DNA of 64,000 nt from NCBI GenBank assembly GCA_013791955.1, contig VMSW01000005.1:124001-188000 (forward strand), in the 5' to 3' direction. The notes beneath the pieces are model-generated. The model was not told the DNA's origin and did no database searches. It worked only from the letters and a program-made list of their open reading frames with translations. Origin of the DNA: Propionicimonas sp. (GTDB taxonomy: Bacteria > Actinomycetota > Actinomycetes > Propionibacteriales > Propionibacteriaceae). Below, in pieces: positions 52,959-61,287 of this stretch (the stretch's first letter is position 1; every line of letters starts with the position of its first letter). A program made the position numbers and the translations under genes.

Positions 52959-53717
52959 TCACGCCAGCTTGTTGGCAGCCAGCCAGGCTGCACCGATGAT
53001 GCCGGCTCGGTTGCGCAGGGTGGCCGGCACGATTGGGGTCTTCAGCTTCAGTTTCGGCAGGAACTTGTCGGCGTCCTTGGAGACTCCGCCGCCGACCACG
53101 AATAGGTCAGGCCAGAACAGTGCCTCGACAGTTTCGTAATAGCGCTGCAGCCGGGGCACATAGTCGGCATAGCTGAGTTTCTCAGCGGTGCGTATTGAGG
53201 CCGCCGCACGCTTTTCAGCATCGAAGCCGTCAATCTCCAGGTGGCCGAGTTCGGTGTTTGGCACCAGCACGCCGCGGTAGATCAGTGCACTACCGATTCC
53301 GGTGCCCAAGGTGGTCACCAGCACGATTCCGTCCTGGCCCTGGGCTGCTCCGTACTTGACCTCGGCCAGACCGGCCGCGTCGGCGTCATTGACCAGGACG
53401 ACCTCGCGGCCCAGCCGCTCGGCGAAGATCTCAGCCGCCGGAGCGTCGATCCAAGAAGGGTCGATATTGGCCGCCGAGCGGGTGATGCCGTGAGTCACCA
53501 CCGACGGGATGGTGATTCCGACCGGCGAGTCGCCGATTTGAGCGGCGAAGTTGGCGACGATTTCGGCGACCACTGCGGCGACATTGGCCGGGGTCGATTT
53601 GGTGGGTGTCGGGATGCGGAGACGGTCGGCGGTGAAGTCGCCTACCGTCAGGTCAACGGGGGCGCCTTTGATCCCCGAGCCGCCGATGTCGATCCCAAGC
53701 ACGGGAGAGTTCTGCAT
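52959..53717 (-). CDS. ppgK: Polyphosphate glucokinase
   Basis: Phosphorylates glucose with polyphosphate (and often ATP), an actinobacterial trait. The 252-aa ROK-family protein starts [20 protein letters not shown] (phosphate loop, typical PPGK), then [30 protein letters not shown] (catalytic Asp) and [12 protein letters not shown]. Its ATG is six bases after a TAGTGT box. Divergent from galE. Confidence 0.96.
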   Translation of the reverse strand: MQNSPVLGIDIGGSGIKGAPVDLTVGDFTADRLRIPTPTKSTPANVAAVVAEIVANFAAQIGDSPVGITIPSVVTHGITRSAANIDPSWIDAPAAEIFAERLGREVVLVNDADAAGLAEVKYGAAQGQDGIVLVTTLGTGIGSALIYRGVLVPNTELGHLEIDGFDAEKRAAASIRTAEKLSYADYVPRLQRYYETVEALFWPDLFVVGGGVSKDADKFLPKLKLKTPIVPATLRNRAGIIGAAWLAANKLA

Positions 53718-53723
53718 AGCTGA

Positions 53724-53729
53724 ACACTA
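53724..53729 (-). promoter_or_regulatory. -10 box of a leaderless promoter (ppgK)
   Basis: On the minus strand TAGTGT, six bases (TCAGCT), ATG at 53717. No ribosome binding site is seen. Confidence 0.55.
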
Positions 53730-53763
53730 CCCAGAACCACGCTCCCACTTAGGCTTTCGGGCC

Positions 53764-53769
53764 TAGACT
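53764..53769 (+). promoter_or_regulatory. -10 box of a probable near-leaderless promoter (galE)
   Basis: TAGACT, eight bases, GTG 53778. The transcript would start at or one to two bases before the codon. Confidence 0.45.
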
Positions 53770-53777
53770 CTGGGCTT

Positions 53778-54752
53778 GTGAGCGCATGGTTGGTGACGGG
53801 CGGAGCGGGCTACATCGGAGCGCATGTGGTGCGAGCTCTCCAGCAACAGGGCATGGGTGCAGTCGTCATCGACGATCTCTCCTCGGGGCTGCAACAATTC
53901 GTGCCCGACGGCGTGGCCTTCGTCGAAGGCAGCATCCTCGATACTGAACTGGTGGCGGACGCGTTGCGCGAGCACCACTGCGACGGCGTCATTCACGTGG
54001 CCGGTTTCAAGTACGCCGGCGTCTCGGTGCAACGCCCACTACACACCTACGCCCAGAACGTCACCGGCACCGCTTCGGTACTGGCGGCGATGGAGCTCGC
54101 TGGCGTTTCAGCGGTGGTGTTCTCCTCCTCGGCCGCGGTCTATGGAACGCCAGACACTGAGCTGGTCACTGAAGATTCCGCGACTCACCCCGAATCGCCC
54201 TACGGCGAATCGAAGCTGATTGGCGAATGGCTGATCAATGATGTGGCCCGCTCCCGGGACGGCTTCCGCGGCGTCAGCCTGCGGTACTTCAATGTGGTCG
54301 GCTCCGCTACTGATGAGGTCTACGACTCCAGCCCGCACAATCTGTTCCCGTTGGTGATCGAGGCTCTGCTGAGCGGACGGGTCCCCCGGATCAACGGTGC
54401 GGACTATCCCACCGCGGACGGCACCTGCGTGCGCGATTACGTCCATGTCGGCGATCTGGCGCGTTCGCACGTGGCGGCGGCGCAGGCATTGCTCGCCGGG
54501 CGCCCGTTGCGGCCGGCCTACAACCTCGGCAGTGGCGAGGGGCTGAGCGTGCGGCAGATCATGAATGCCATGGCGAAGGGCACCGGGTGGGACTTCGATC
54601 CCGAGATTGGTCCGCGGCGTCCGGGAGATCCGGCACGGATCGTGGCCGACGGCTCAGCGGCTGCCGCCGATCTGGATTGGCAGATGCGCTATTCGGTGGC
54701 GGAAATGGTGGCTTCGGCCTGGTCGGCTCGCAAGGCCTCCGGCCCAGGCTGA
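53778..54752 (+). CDS. galE: UDP-glucose 4-epimerase
   Basis: Interconverts UDP-glucose and UDP-galactose. The 324-aa extended SDR has VTGGAGYIGAHV (NAD loop), FSSSAAVYG, YGESK (catalytic Tyr/Lys) and RYFNVVGS. C-terminal GTCVRDYVHVGDLARSHVAA is the usual GalE block. The last 64 bases overlap the 3' end of the convergent PH-domain gene, which is long for a convergent overlap. Confidence 0.94.
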   Translation: MSAWLVTGGAGYIGAHVVRALQQQGMGAVVIDDLSSGLQQFVPDGVAFVEGSILDTELVADALREHHCDGVIHVAGFKYAGVSVQRPLHTYAQNVTGTASVLAAMELAGVSAVVFSSSAAVYGTPDTELVTEDSATHPESPYGESKLIGEWLINDVARSRDGFRGVSLRYFNVVGSATDEVYDSSPHNLFPLVIEALLSGRVPRINGADYPTADGTCVRDYVHVGDLARSHVAAAQALLAGRPLRPAYNLGSGEGLSVRQIMNAMAKGTGWDFDPEIGPRRPGDPARIVADGSAAAADLDWQMRYSVAEMVASAWSARKASGPG

Positions 54753-56224
54753 TCCGCCGGGACTGCCGGGCCGGTGGCGGAGGCCAAGGTGATGTCGGGC
54801 CGATGGGCCTGGGCCAGCATGATCAGCTCGTCTTGGCGTTCCAGGACGTGGTTGGCGTCCAGACCGTAGGCGTGGGGATGCAGCCGGGAGCCAGCGGTGT
54901 GGAAGGCGAGGTCGGCCAGTCCGAGTTTTCGGGAGATTGGCCCTTGATCGATCCGAACTGACTGGATGCGGGCATGTGGCACGAGATCCCAGCGTCGCTC
55001 CAGCCAGCCGTGGCGAGAGACTACGAGCAGCCCGTCGTGGCCGAGCCCGAGGAACGGGCCGGCGACCGGATGCAGCCACCGGGCCCGGAACGGTGCCGGG
55101 TGAAGTTGGATCGACTCCCAGTCGGCCTCGGGCCAGATCCTGGCCAGCACCAGGCGCATTTGGGCGTGGTCGGCCACCGGCAGTAGCACGCTGGAGACAC
55201 TGGCGTGGGTGTCCTCTTCGTTGCGCATGCCCATGCCGAGGACGTCGATTTCAGCGCGGTACCAACCGAACCGCCGCCACCAAAGCGATTGACTCAGCCG
55301 CACCAGTTGGATCCGCCGGGGTGGCAATGACTGGCTGGTCAGGCTAGTCAGGCCACGCGAGATGCGCAGGCCGGCCGGCCGCGAGGACAGGGTGAAGTTG
55401 AACTGCCCAGTGAGCCGGCGTACTACGAAGCCGCCGATGCCGGAAATCGCGGAGACGCCAAGGGCCAGCACCAACACCGGTCCGCCGAAGTAGGGGGAGA
55501 CGACCGCCGCGGCTGTGACCGTGATGATGATGGTGATGAGCAGGCCGATGAACTCATTTGAGGTGACTGCCCCCACCAGGAGCCGCTGCGGTGGAATCTG
55601 CACCAGCACCTCGTCCTCGGCACTGAGATCGCCCAGCCGCAGCCCTGGGTCCTCGGCCTGCACCAGTTCGGCCTGGTGGCTATGCGCTCGAGAGAGCAGG
55701 TAGTCGCGCAGCGAATAGGACCGGGCCCTAGTGAGGTAGCGCAGTTTCACTCGCTCGGACGAGCCGATGTCGATCTCCAGCTCGGCCAGGGCGAAGATGC
55801 GAGCCGCGAGCGGCTGAAGGACGTCGATGGAGGTCACCTTGTCGAAGGCTATCCGCTGGGATTTGCGCAGCAGGATGCCGCTCTCGATCCGGAGTTCGTC
55901 GGCGTCGATCACGAAGCGGGTGGCCAACCAACTGGCCAGGCCGACCAGCACCGCGATCACCGCGATGCCGCCGATGCCACCGAGGAGTAGCTGGAGTGGC
56001 GGTAGCGGGCGGCTTTCGGTGAACCAGCCCAGGATCTCGCGGCCGAGGCCGATGATCAGCGCCAGCGACACCACCCACCCGCGAATCAGCGGGGTCAGCG
56101 GGTGGGGTCGCTCCGTGCGCTTCGGCTCGGGCAGGGCAGCTGGTGGGGGCACAGCGGCTGGGTCCGCGGAGTGCGCAGGCGCGGGCTCAGGGGCTTGAAC
56201 GCCGTCGAGCGGCGGATCGATCAC
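54689..56224 (-). CDS. Large bPH2 (PH-domain) membrane protein, YdbT-like
   Basis: A 511-aa membrane protein. After a Pro/Ala-rich N-terminus (~1-45) there are two pairs of TM segments (~52-105 and ~185-235). Three bacterial PH2 domains follow these: FVIDADELRIESGILLRKSQRIAFDKVTSIDVLQPL, FTLSSRPAGLRISRGL...PPRRIQLVRLSQSLWWRRFGW and LLVVSRHGWLERRWDLVPHARIQSVRIDQGPISRKLGLADL. Start GTG 56224 overlaps the small PH gene as GTGA. YdbS/YdbT pairs are common in Gram-positives; function not settled. Confidence 0.9.
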   Translation of the reverse strand: MIDPPLDGVQAPEPAPAHSADPAAVPPPAALPEPKRTERPHPLTPLIRGWVVSLALIIGLGREILGWFTESRPLPPLQLLLGGIGGIAVIAVLVGLASWLATRFVIDADELRIESGILLRKSQRIAFDKVTSIDVLQPLAARIFALAELEIDIGSSERVKLRYLTRARSYSLRDYLLSRAHSHQAELVQAEDPGLRLGDLSAEDEVLVQIPPQRLLVGAVTSNEFIGLLITIIITVTAAAVVSPYFGGPVLVLALGVSAISGIGGFVVRRLTGQFNFTLSSRPAGLRISRGLTSLTSQSLPPRRIQLVRLSQSLWWRRFGWYRAEIDVLGMGMRNEEDTHASVSSVLLPVADHAQMRLVLARIWPEADWESIQLHPAPFRARWLHPVAGPFLGLGHDGLLVVSRHGWLERRWDLVPHARIQSVRIDQGPISRKLGLADLAFHTAGSRLHPHAYGLDANHVLERQDELIMLAQAHRPDITLASATGPAVPADQPGPEALRADQAEATISATE

Positions 56225-56712
56225 AGTGGTAGCGCCTGCTTCTCCCCGAGCGCGATCAGGTGATCGCGCAACCGGGCGGCATCGGTGGCGCGCAGCGCCG
56301 GGATCTGGGCATTCGACCGGTGGCTGGCGGTGATCAGTTGCACATCGGCCAAACCCCAAAGGCGACTCACCGGTCCGGTGGTCACCTCGACGCTGAGCAT
56401 TCGACCGTAGGGAATCGCGGTCAGCGACTTGTACCAGAGCCCGTGGGTGATCAACAGGTCACGCTCACCCTCACGGAAGCCAAAGGAGCGAATCCAACGG
56501 CCGATTCGGATCACTCGCCAGGCGGTCCAGGCGACGGCGGCCACGGCTGCGGCGCCGACCCACACCAGGTCGCCGCTGGTCAGGATCCAGGCACCGACCA
56601 GCAAGCCGATTGAGGCCAGCAAATTGAGCACCAGCGAACTCACTCGATGTGACACGACGGCGACATCGCCAAGCCGCTGCCACTCTCCGTCAGGTCGGAA
56701 CAGGGCGTCCAT
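56221..56712 (-). CDS. Small bPH2 (PH-domain) membrane protein, YdbS-like
   Basis: A 163-aa protein with two TM segments (~25-70) and one bPH2 domain (FREGERDLLITHGLWYKSLTAIPYGRMLSVEVTTGPVSRLWGLADVQLIT). It is the usual partner of the large protein, to which it is coupled by a four-base overlap. Leaderless start (TAGCCT, six bases, ATG). The -10 box begins with the stop codon of the DUF1707 gene. Confidence 0.9.
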   Translation of the reverse strand: MDALFRPDGEWQRLGDVAVVSHRVSSLVLNLLASIGLLVGAWILTSGDLVWVGAAAVAAVAWTAWRVIRIGRWIRSFGFREGERDLLITHGLWYKSLTAIPYGRMLSVEVTTGPVSRLWGLADVQLITASHRSNAQIPALRATDAARLRDHLIALGEKQALPL

Positions 56713-56718
56713 TACGGC

Positions 56719-56724
56719 AGGCTA
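56719..56724 (-). promoter_or_regulatory. -10 box of a leaderless promoter (ydbS-like gene)
   Basis: On the minus strand TAGCCT, six bases (GCCGTA), ATG at 56712. The first three bases are the TAG stop of the upstream gene. Confidence 0.5.
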
Positions 56725-57324
56725 TCGGGAACGCTTGGGTTTCTTGGGATTGCGCACTTCGACGCCACCAAACCCGGCGAAGCCCTTCAGGGTCAGTCGC
56801 GGGCCGTCTGGGGTAGGCGGGCCGACCTTGTGGTCGCAACCCCCAAAGATGGCGATCAACTGGTTGTCGACGGTGGTGCCTTCAGGCACCTTCAACTCCA
56901 CCCCGCCGAACAGGCAGAACACTTCAATGGTGAGTTCGCGAGCCTCGAAGACCGCCTCAGACAGGTCAAGCTCGGCGCCGCCGAAGATGGTGGTGACGAA
57001 GGTGTGTGGCCGTACCGGCCAGTGCCCTGAACGCTCAGCTCCGCCGAAAATGGCCACGATCTGGTCGACTCCACCGGTGGACGCCTCGGCGTAGCGCACG
57101 GCTGCGGGCCCGACAGTAACCAAGTCGCGAGTGAGCGGCACCAGATCATCAAAGATTTCGGCCTGACGGGCCTGCGTGGCGCGCCGGTCACGTTCCGCCA
57201 CGGTCAGCCGTCCTTCAGCATGGGCGGTGGTGAGGAGGGTGATCACGTGCTGACGGTCAGTTTCGGAAACCGTTCGGTCACCACCAGCGGCCGGCCCAAC
57301 ATCAGTGGGTTCCAGATTGCTCAT
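56722..57324 (-). CDS. DUF1707 protein with LiaF-like C-terminal domain
   Basis: A 200-aa protein. DUF1707 spans ~18-70 (VSETDRQHVITLLTTAHAEGRLTVAERDRR). The C-terminal part repeats IFGGAE four times (VAIFGGAERSG, TIFGGAELDLS, LFGGVELKVPEG, IFGGCDHKV), the beta-solenoid form of the LiaF/cell-wall-active antibiotic response domain. No TM segment is visible. ATG 57324 follows TATGTT by six bases, so it is leaderless; the frame stays open upstream without family sequence. Confidence 0.85.
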   Translation of the reverse strand: MSNLEPTDVGPAAGGDRTVSETDRQHVITLLTTAHAEGRLTVAERDRRATQARQAEIFDDLVPLTRDLVTVGPAAVRYAEASTGGVDQIVAIFGGAERSGHWPVRPHTFVTTIFGGAELDLSEAVFEARELTIEVFCLFGGVELKVPEGTTVDNQLIAIFGGCDHKVGPPTPDGPRLTLKGFAGFGGVEVRNPKKPKRSR

Positions 57325-57330
57325 GAGTCG

Positions 57331-57336
57331 AACATA
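57331..57336 (-). promoter_or_regulatory. -10 box of a leaderless promoter (DUF1707 gene)
   Basis: On the minus strand TATGTT, six bases (CGACTC), ATG at 57324. No ribosome binding site. Confidence 0.5.
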
Positions 57337-57428
57337 GGCCTTGCTGACGCGCACGGTAACCGGATTTTGGTGCCGTCCGGGGGATTTGGGGGACCACCCT
57401 GAGCCGGGCGATTGGGCCCTGCGTTTGT

Positions 57429-58121
57429 TCAGGCGGCGATCAGGCCATGCTCGCGGGCGATGCTGACGGCGACTAGCCGGTCGTGGACGCCCAGCTTGGT
57501 GTACACGTTGCTGAGGTGTTTGTGCACCGTGCGTGGCGAGAGGCCCAAACGGGTGGCGATGGTGCGAGCCAGTAGACCATCGGCCAGTAGGCGGAGCACC
57601 TCGACCTCGCGCGGGGTCAGGTTCAGCGCGGCGGCGGCCTCGGCGGCGTTGTGCACCTGCCGAGAGCGCTGGCATGCGTCCGCGGCCTGGGGCATCAGGA
57701 AGCTCAGCGGTGCGGCAGCCTCGGCCAGCAGCGCCTTGGCGTCCGGGGTGAACCCACCGCGACGGCTCAGCACGAGCAGTCGGCTGCGGGCCCGGGTGGC
57801 GGGTTGCTCGTCCAGCTCGGCACCGATGAGCACCACTTCGCCCAAAATCGGATGCTGACCGCCGCGCAAAATGCTGTCGGTTCGCCGGACGCTGCGCGCG
57901 GCGACGTCAGCCAGTGCGGTGGCTAGCCGGTCGTTGGGCCAGGCGGCATGGCTGATGGTGTGGTTGGCTGCGTCCAAGCCGATCAGCGCCGCGCCGTCGG
58001 CTTTGCTCGCTTTGCCCAGTACCCGGCAGATCAGCTGCTCGGCATCATCGCCTTCGCCGATGACCGCCAAAGCCTGGTTCATGAGGTCCAGGATGGCGAT
58101 GGCCCGTTCTTCCCTGGTCAT
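57429..58121 (-). CDS. LuxR-family regulator with a GAF-like sensor part
   Basis: A 230-aa regulator. Residues ~1-150 look GAF-like (AEQLICRVLGKASKADGAALIGLDAANHTISHAAWP). Residues ~165-228 are a NarL/LuxR HTH (LNLTPREVEVLRLLADGLLARTIATRLGLSPRTVHKHLSNVYTKLGVHDRLVAVSIAREHGL). No receiver Asp is present, so it is not a standard response regulator. A long purine tract (GGAGGGAGGGGGGG) precedes ATG 58121. A possible operator lies at 58153-58198. Confidence 0.88.
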   Translation of the reverse strand: MTREERAIAILDLMNQALAVIGEGDDAEQLICRVLGKASKADGAALIGLDAANHTISHAAWPNDRLATALADVAARSVRRTDSILRGGQHPILGEVVLIGAELDEQPATRARSRLLVLSRRGGFTPDAKALLAEAAAPLSFLMPQAADACQRSRQVHNAAEAAAALNLTPREVEVLRLLADGLLARTIATRLGLSPRTVHKHLSNVYTKLGVHDRLVAVSIAREHGLIAA

Positions 58122-58152
58122 GACCCCCCCTCCCTCCATTGGCTTCGGTGCA

Positions 58153-58198
58153 GTTAGTCCAGTCTGCCCTGTCAAGTCAGCAGTTTGGCAGACCTAAC
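58153..58198. promoter_or_regulatory. Inverted repeat upstream of the LuxR-type gene
   Basis: GTTAG-N4-GTCTGCC (58153-58168) is mirrored by GGCAGAC-CTAAC (58187-58198). A TTGACA hexamer on the minus strand lies within it. Candidate operator; the dyad is imperfect. Confidence 0.35.
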
Positions 58199-58316
58199 CT
58201 CCGCAAGGCGGGTTTTAGTCCAGAATCGCCGTTCGGGTGGTGAACAAACCGGCGTGCGACCGTTGGCCAGCTCGGGTTAGACTGCTCCACGCGTCGCGGT
58301 CTGAGCCGTGGCGGCT

Positions 58317-58390
58317 GCGGATGTAGTTCAATGGCAGAACATCAGCTTCCCAAGCTGACAGTGCGGGTTCGATTCCCGTCATCCGCTCCA
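58317..58390 (+). tRNA. tRNA-Gly, anticodon CCC
   Basis: A 74-base cloverleaf with encoded CCA. Acceptor GCGGATG/CATCCGC, D-stem GTTC/GAAC, anticodon stem TCAGC/GCTGA with loop TTCCCAA (anticodon CCC), T-stem GCGGG/CCCGT around TTCGATT, discriminator T. Reads GGG glycine codons. Confidence 0.95.
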
Positions 58391-58394
58391 AATC

Positions 58395-58424
58395 GGCGCG
58401 ATCCTGGACGATCAGGGTCGCGCC
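58395..58424 (+). terminator. Hairpin terminator after tRNA-Gly
   Basis: Arms GGCGCGATCCTG and CAGGGTCGCGCC (two mismatched/GU positions) with a six-base loop, four bases past the tRNA. Confidence 0.75.
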
Positions 58425-58705
58425 GGGTCAGTTTTGCCCACCAGGTGAAGTCCACACAGGTGAGCTAGATAGGATGCGTTCCCGGAACGCTTGGTCTCAC
58501 CCTCGACCTCGCCGAAAGCCGAAGCGCGAAACGAGGTGCACCCGCCCCGGTGACCACGATGCGTGCTTCAGAACCACCGACGCTGCCGTCCCTGAGCCGA
58601 TTGAAGGACTCAGGGTGCTGACCTGTTGGCGGCCTTCGGTGACGTCGGTGTTGCCCAGTGCTCCGCAGACCAGAGACCCTGAGACGCCGATGAAAAGAGC
58701 CGCCA
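58425..58705 (+). other. Intergenic region before the coiled-coil genes
   Basis: No gene is supported. It holds a good -10 box TAGGAT (58470-58475) without a clear -35, which would give a ~225-base leader. A palindrome GTTCCCGGAAC lies at 58479-58489, just after the box, and could be an operator. Confidence 0.4.
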
Positions 58706-60133
58706 ATGGTTCCGCAACGAGGTGACGTCACCACCGAGCGTGCCGCCAGCTTGATCGCTCAGGCCCAAGCGCTCGCCGATCGGCTGATCGCCGAGGCAGA
58801 GACGCGCTCTGAGGCGGCGCGCGCCGAGGCTCTCGTCCAGCAGGAGCTAAGTCAGCGGCACGCCGAGCAGGCCCGGCAGGAGAAGGCAGCAGCGCAGGCG
58901 GCAGCAACGCAGGCGGCCACTCTGTTGGAGCGTGCCCGCGCCGATGCCGCTGTGATTTTGGGGGACGCTGCCGCCCAGGCCGCCATGCTGACCACCTCGG
59001 CCGATCAAACCGCGGCCGAGCTGAGCGAGCGGGCCAGAGCCTCGGCTGAGAGCCTGGAGGCCCAGTCGCGAGCCGATGCCGAAGCGATGGTGGCCGCAGC
59101 GCTGGCCGAGGCCAATCGGGTGAGTGGTGAGGCCAACGCCGCGGCCCAGGCGTCCAAAGCCAGCCTGGAGAAGCAGCGCGCAAAGGCTGAGGCCCAAAGC
59201 ACCCGCCTGGTTGAACAGGCCGGCGTCGATGCGCTCGCGCTGCGGGCTACCGCGGACGCGCTGGTACAACAGCAGCGGGAGGGTTTCGACAAGGAGTGCG
59301 CCCGGATCCGCGAAGTGCTGGCCGTCGAGCAGGGCCAGGCCCGCCAAGCTATTCGGGAGGCCGATCAGCAGGCCGCCGAGGAACGGGAAGCCGCCGCTGC
59401 GGAATCTCGGCTGCGAGCCGAGGAACAATATGTTGCCGCGGCCGCCCATCTGGCCTGGACGGAGCAGTCCATGGCAGAGCTTCGAGCGACCACCGAAGCC
59501 GAACTCTCCGATCTGCGGGCCAAGCACAACGACTCGCTGGCCCAACAGCGGGCAGCGGCTGAGGAGCAGACGCGAGCGCTGGCAGCTGCTGGCGATGAGC
59601 AGGTGCGTCAGATAGTGGCTGAGGCTGAGGTGGCCGCGGCCGGCATCAAATCCGAGGCGGAGCAGCTGCTGGTCGATGCCAAGCAGGCTGCGGCCGAGTT
59701 GCGGCGCAACGCCCAAAACGCCGCCGCCGAGATGCGTGATCAAGCAGAGAAGGCCGCTGCGGCGCTGCTGGAGAGCGCCCGACTGCGGCTCGCTGAAGCT
59801 GAATCCGGCTCGAGGCTCGTGCGGGAGCGCACTGTGGCCACGATCGAGGCGATGCAACGCGACGCCCACGAGCAGGCCAAGGCGACCCGCGCCGAGGCCA
59901 CTGAGGCGCTCCTCAAAGCCCGCGCTGACGCTCAGGAAGTGCGGGCCAAATCCCACGAGGTCACCGAAAGGGCGCGTGCCGAGGTTGAAACCCTGGCCCG
60001 CCGCCGTGACGACATCAACGAACAACTGGGGCGGCTTTCCGGAGTAATCGAAGCGCTAGCCGTCCCTGGTGCAGCACAGATCGACCACAAACCCAATCGA
60101 GAGGAATCCGAACGTGACGCAGCCCATTCATGA
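58706..60133 (+). CDS. Ala/Glu/Gln-rich coiled-coil protein
   Basis: A 475-aa protein that is one long alpha-helical coiled coil almost from end to end (residues ~10-450), rich in Ala, Glu, Gln and Arg with AEAxxxA-type heptads. No TM or signal peptide. It resembles the Scy/FilP/DivIVA-interacting cytoskeletal class in composition, but a specific family is not identified. Its 3' end overlaps the DivIVA-like gene by 20 bases, so both are one unit. AAAGAG stands before ATG 58706. A polar-growth or division scaffold is plausible. Confidence 0.75.
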   Translation: MVPQRGDVTTERAASLIAQAQALADRLIAEAETRSEAARAEALVQQELSQRHAEQARQEKAAAQAAATQAATLLERARADAAVILGDAAAQAAMLTTSADQTAAELSERARASAESLEAQSRADAEAMVAAALAEANRVSGEANAAAQASKASLEKQRAKAEAQSTRLVEQAGVDALALRATADALVQQQREGFDKECARIREVLAVEQGQARQAIREADQQAAEEREAAAAESRLRAEEQYVAAAAHLAWTEQSMAELRATTEAELSDLRAKHNDSLAQQRAAAEEQTRALAAAGDEQVRQIVAEAEVAAAGIKSEAEQLLVDAKQAAAELRRNAQNAAAEMRDQAEKAAAALLESARLRLAEAESGSRLVRERTVATIEAMQRDAHEQAKATRAEATEALLKARADAQEVRAKSHEVTERARAEVETLARRRDDINEQLGRLSGVIEALAVPGAAQIDHKPNREESERDAAHS

Positions 60134-61271
60134 GTTCCGTACCGTGATGCGCGGCTATGAACCCACCGAGGTCGATCGCGCCGTCCAACTGTTACGGACC
60201 TCTGCTGAGCAGAGCCGGGCTGCCGCTGAGCAGAGCAAGGCGGCTGGCACCCAGGCCGCAGCCGACAATGAGAACCTTCGTCGCCAGCTGAGCGCCCTGA
60301 GCGAACAGAGCCGGGTAGACCAGTCCCGTATTCAGGAGCTCGAAGAGACGCTGGACAAGACGGTGACGCCGAGCTCTGCTGACATCACCGAGCGGGCAGC
60401 CAAGATCCTGCGGCTCGCCGAAGAAGAGGCGGCCGACCTGCGCACCAAGGCCGCAGCTGACGCTGAGTCCGCGATGGCTGACGCTGACCACTACGCCGCG
60501 CACGTGAAGGCGACTGCCGATGCTGAGGCGGCCGAGGTCACTGACAAGGCGGGAGCGGAGGCCACCCGCACGGTGGAGGCGGCTAACCGCAAATCCGATG
60601 AGATCCTCGACTACGCCAATCGGGAGGCGACCACGCGGCGCGAGGAGGCTGAGGCGATCTTCGAGCGGCAGCGCGCCCGGGCAGCTGGCGCTGCGGCCGA
60701 CTTCGAGAAGACTCTGGCGAGTCGCCGCGATAAGGCCGCCGCAGACTTTGCCAAGCAAATGGGTGCCTACGAGCAGGCGCTGTCGGCCGCCGAGCAGCGC
60801 CACGCGGCCATGCAGGCAGAATCCGACCGGCTGTTGTCTGATGCTCGCGAGAGCGGCGAGTCGATTCTGCGAGTGGCCCGCGATGAGGCCAACCAGAAGC
60901 TCGATGATGCCCGGTTGGCGGCCGAACGCGTCCGCAAGGAGTCCGAGCGCGAGTTGCTCGCCGCGACCGCGCGGCGGGAGGCAGTGACCGCTCAACTCAC
61001 CAACGTTCGGCAGATGCTGGCCGCGTTGGGTGCTGGCCCGCTGCTGGACGTGATCGGTGAGGATTCGCTGGAGCTCCAGGGTCCGGTGGCACTGTCCGAG
61101 GCCGCTTTCGAGGAGCCGGCCGAGGCTGCTGTCGAAGAGCCCGAGGACGTCGCTGAGGACGAGTCGGCTGCGGCTGAGCTCGAAGAGACCGAAGACGACG
61201 AAGTGGCCGAAGATGATGAAGCGGCTGACGATGGCGAAGCGACCGAGGAGGACGTCCCAGCCGAGCAGTGA
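60114..61271 (+). CDS. DivIVA-like coiled-coil protein with acidic tail
   Basis: A 385-aa protein. The N-terminus VTQPIHEFRTVMRGYEPTEVDRAVQLL has the DivIVA-domain pattern (F-x-x-x-x-x-GYxxxEVDxxV). A long coiled coil follows (~35-325). The last ~60 residues are nearly all acidic (AEDESAAAELEETEDDEVAEDDEAADDGEAT). GTG 60114 has GAGGA eight bases upstream and sits inside the preceding gene; the frame is open to 60069 without support. The first ~30 residues would bind membrane at poles or septa, as in Wag31/SepIVA. Confidence 0.82.
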   Translation: MTQPIHEFRTVMRGYEPTEVDRAVQLLRTSAEQSRAAAEQSKAAGTQAAADNENLRRQLSALSEQSRVDQSRIQELEETLDKTVTPSSADITERAAKILRLAEEEAADLRTKAAADAESAMADADHYAAHVKATADAEAAEVTDKAGAEATRTVEAANRKSDEILDYANREATTRREEAEAIFERQRARAAGAAADFEKTLASRRDKAAADFAKQMGAYEQALSAAEQRHAAMQAESDRLLSDARESGESILRVARDEANQKLDDARLAAERVRKESERELLAATARREAVTAQLTNVRQMLAALGAGPLLDVIGEDSLELQGPVALSEAAFEEPAEAAVEEPEDVAEDESAAAELEETEDDEVAEDDEAADDGEATEEDVPAEQ

Positions 61272-61287
61272 GTTGGGCGTGCCGCCC

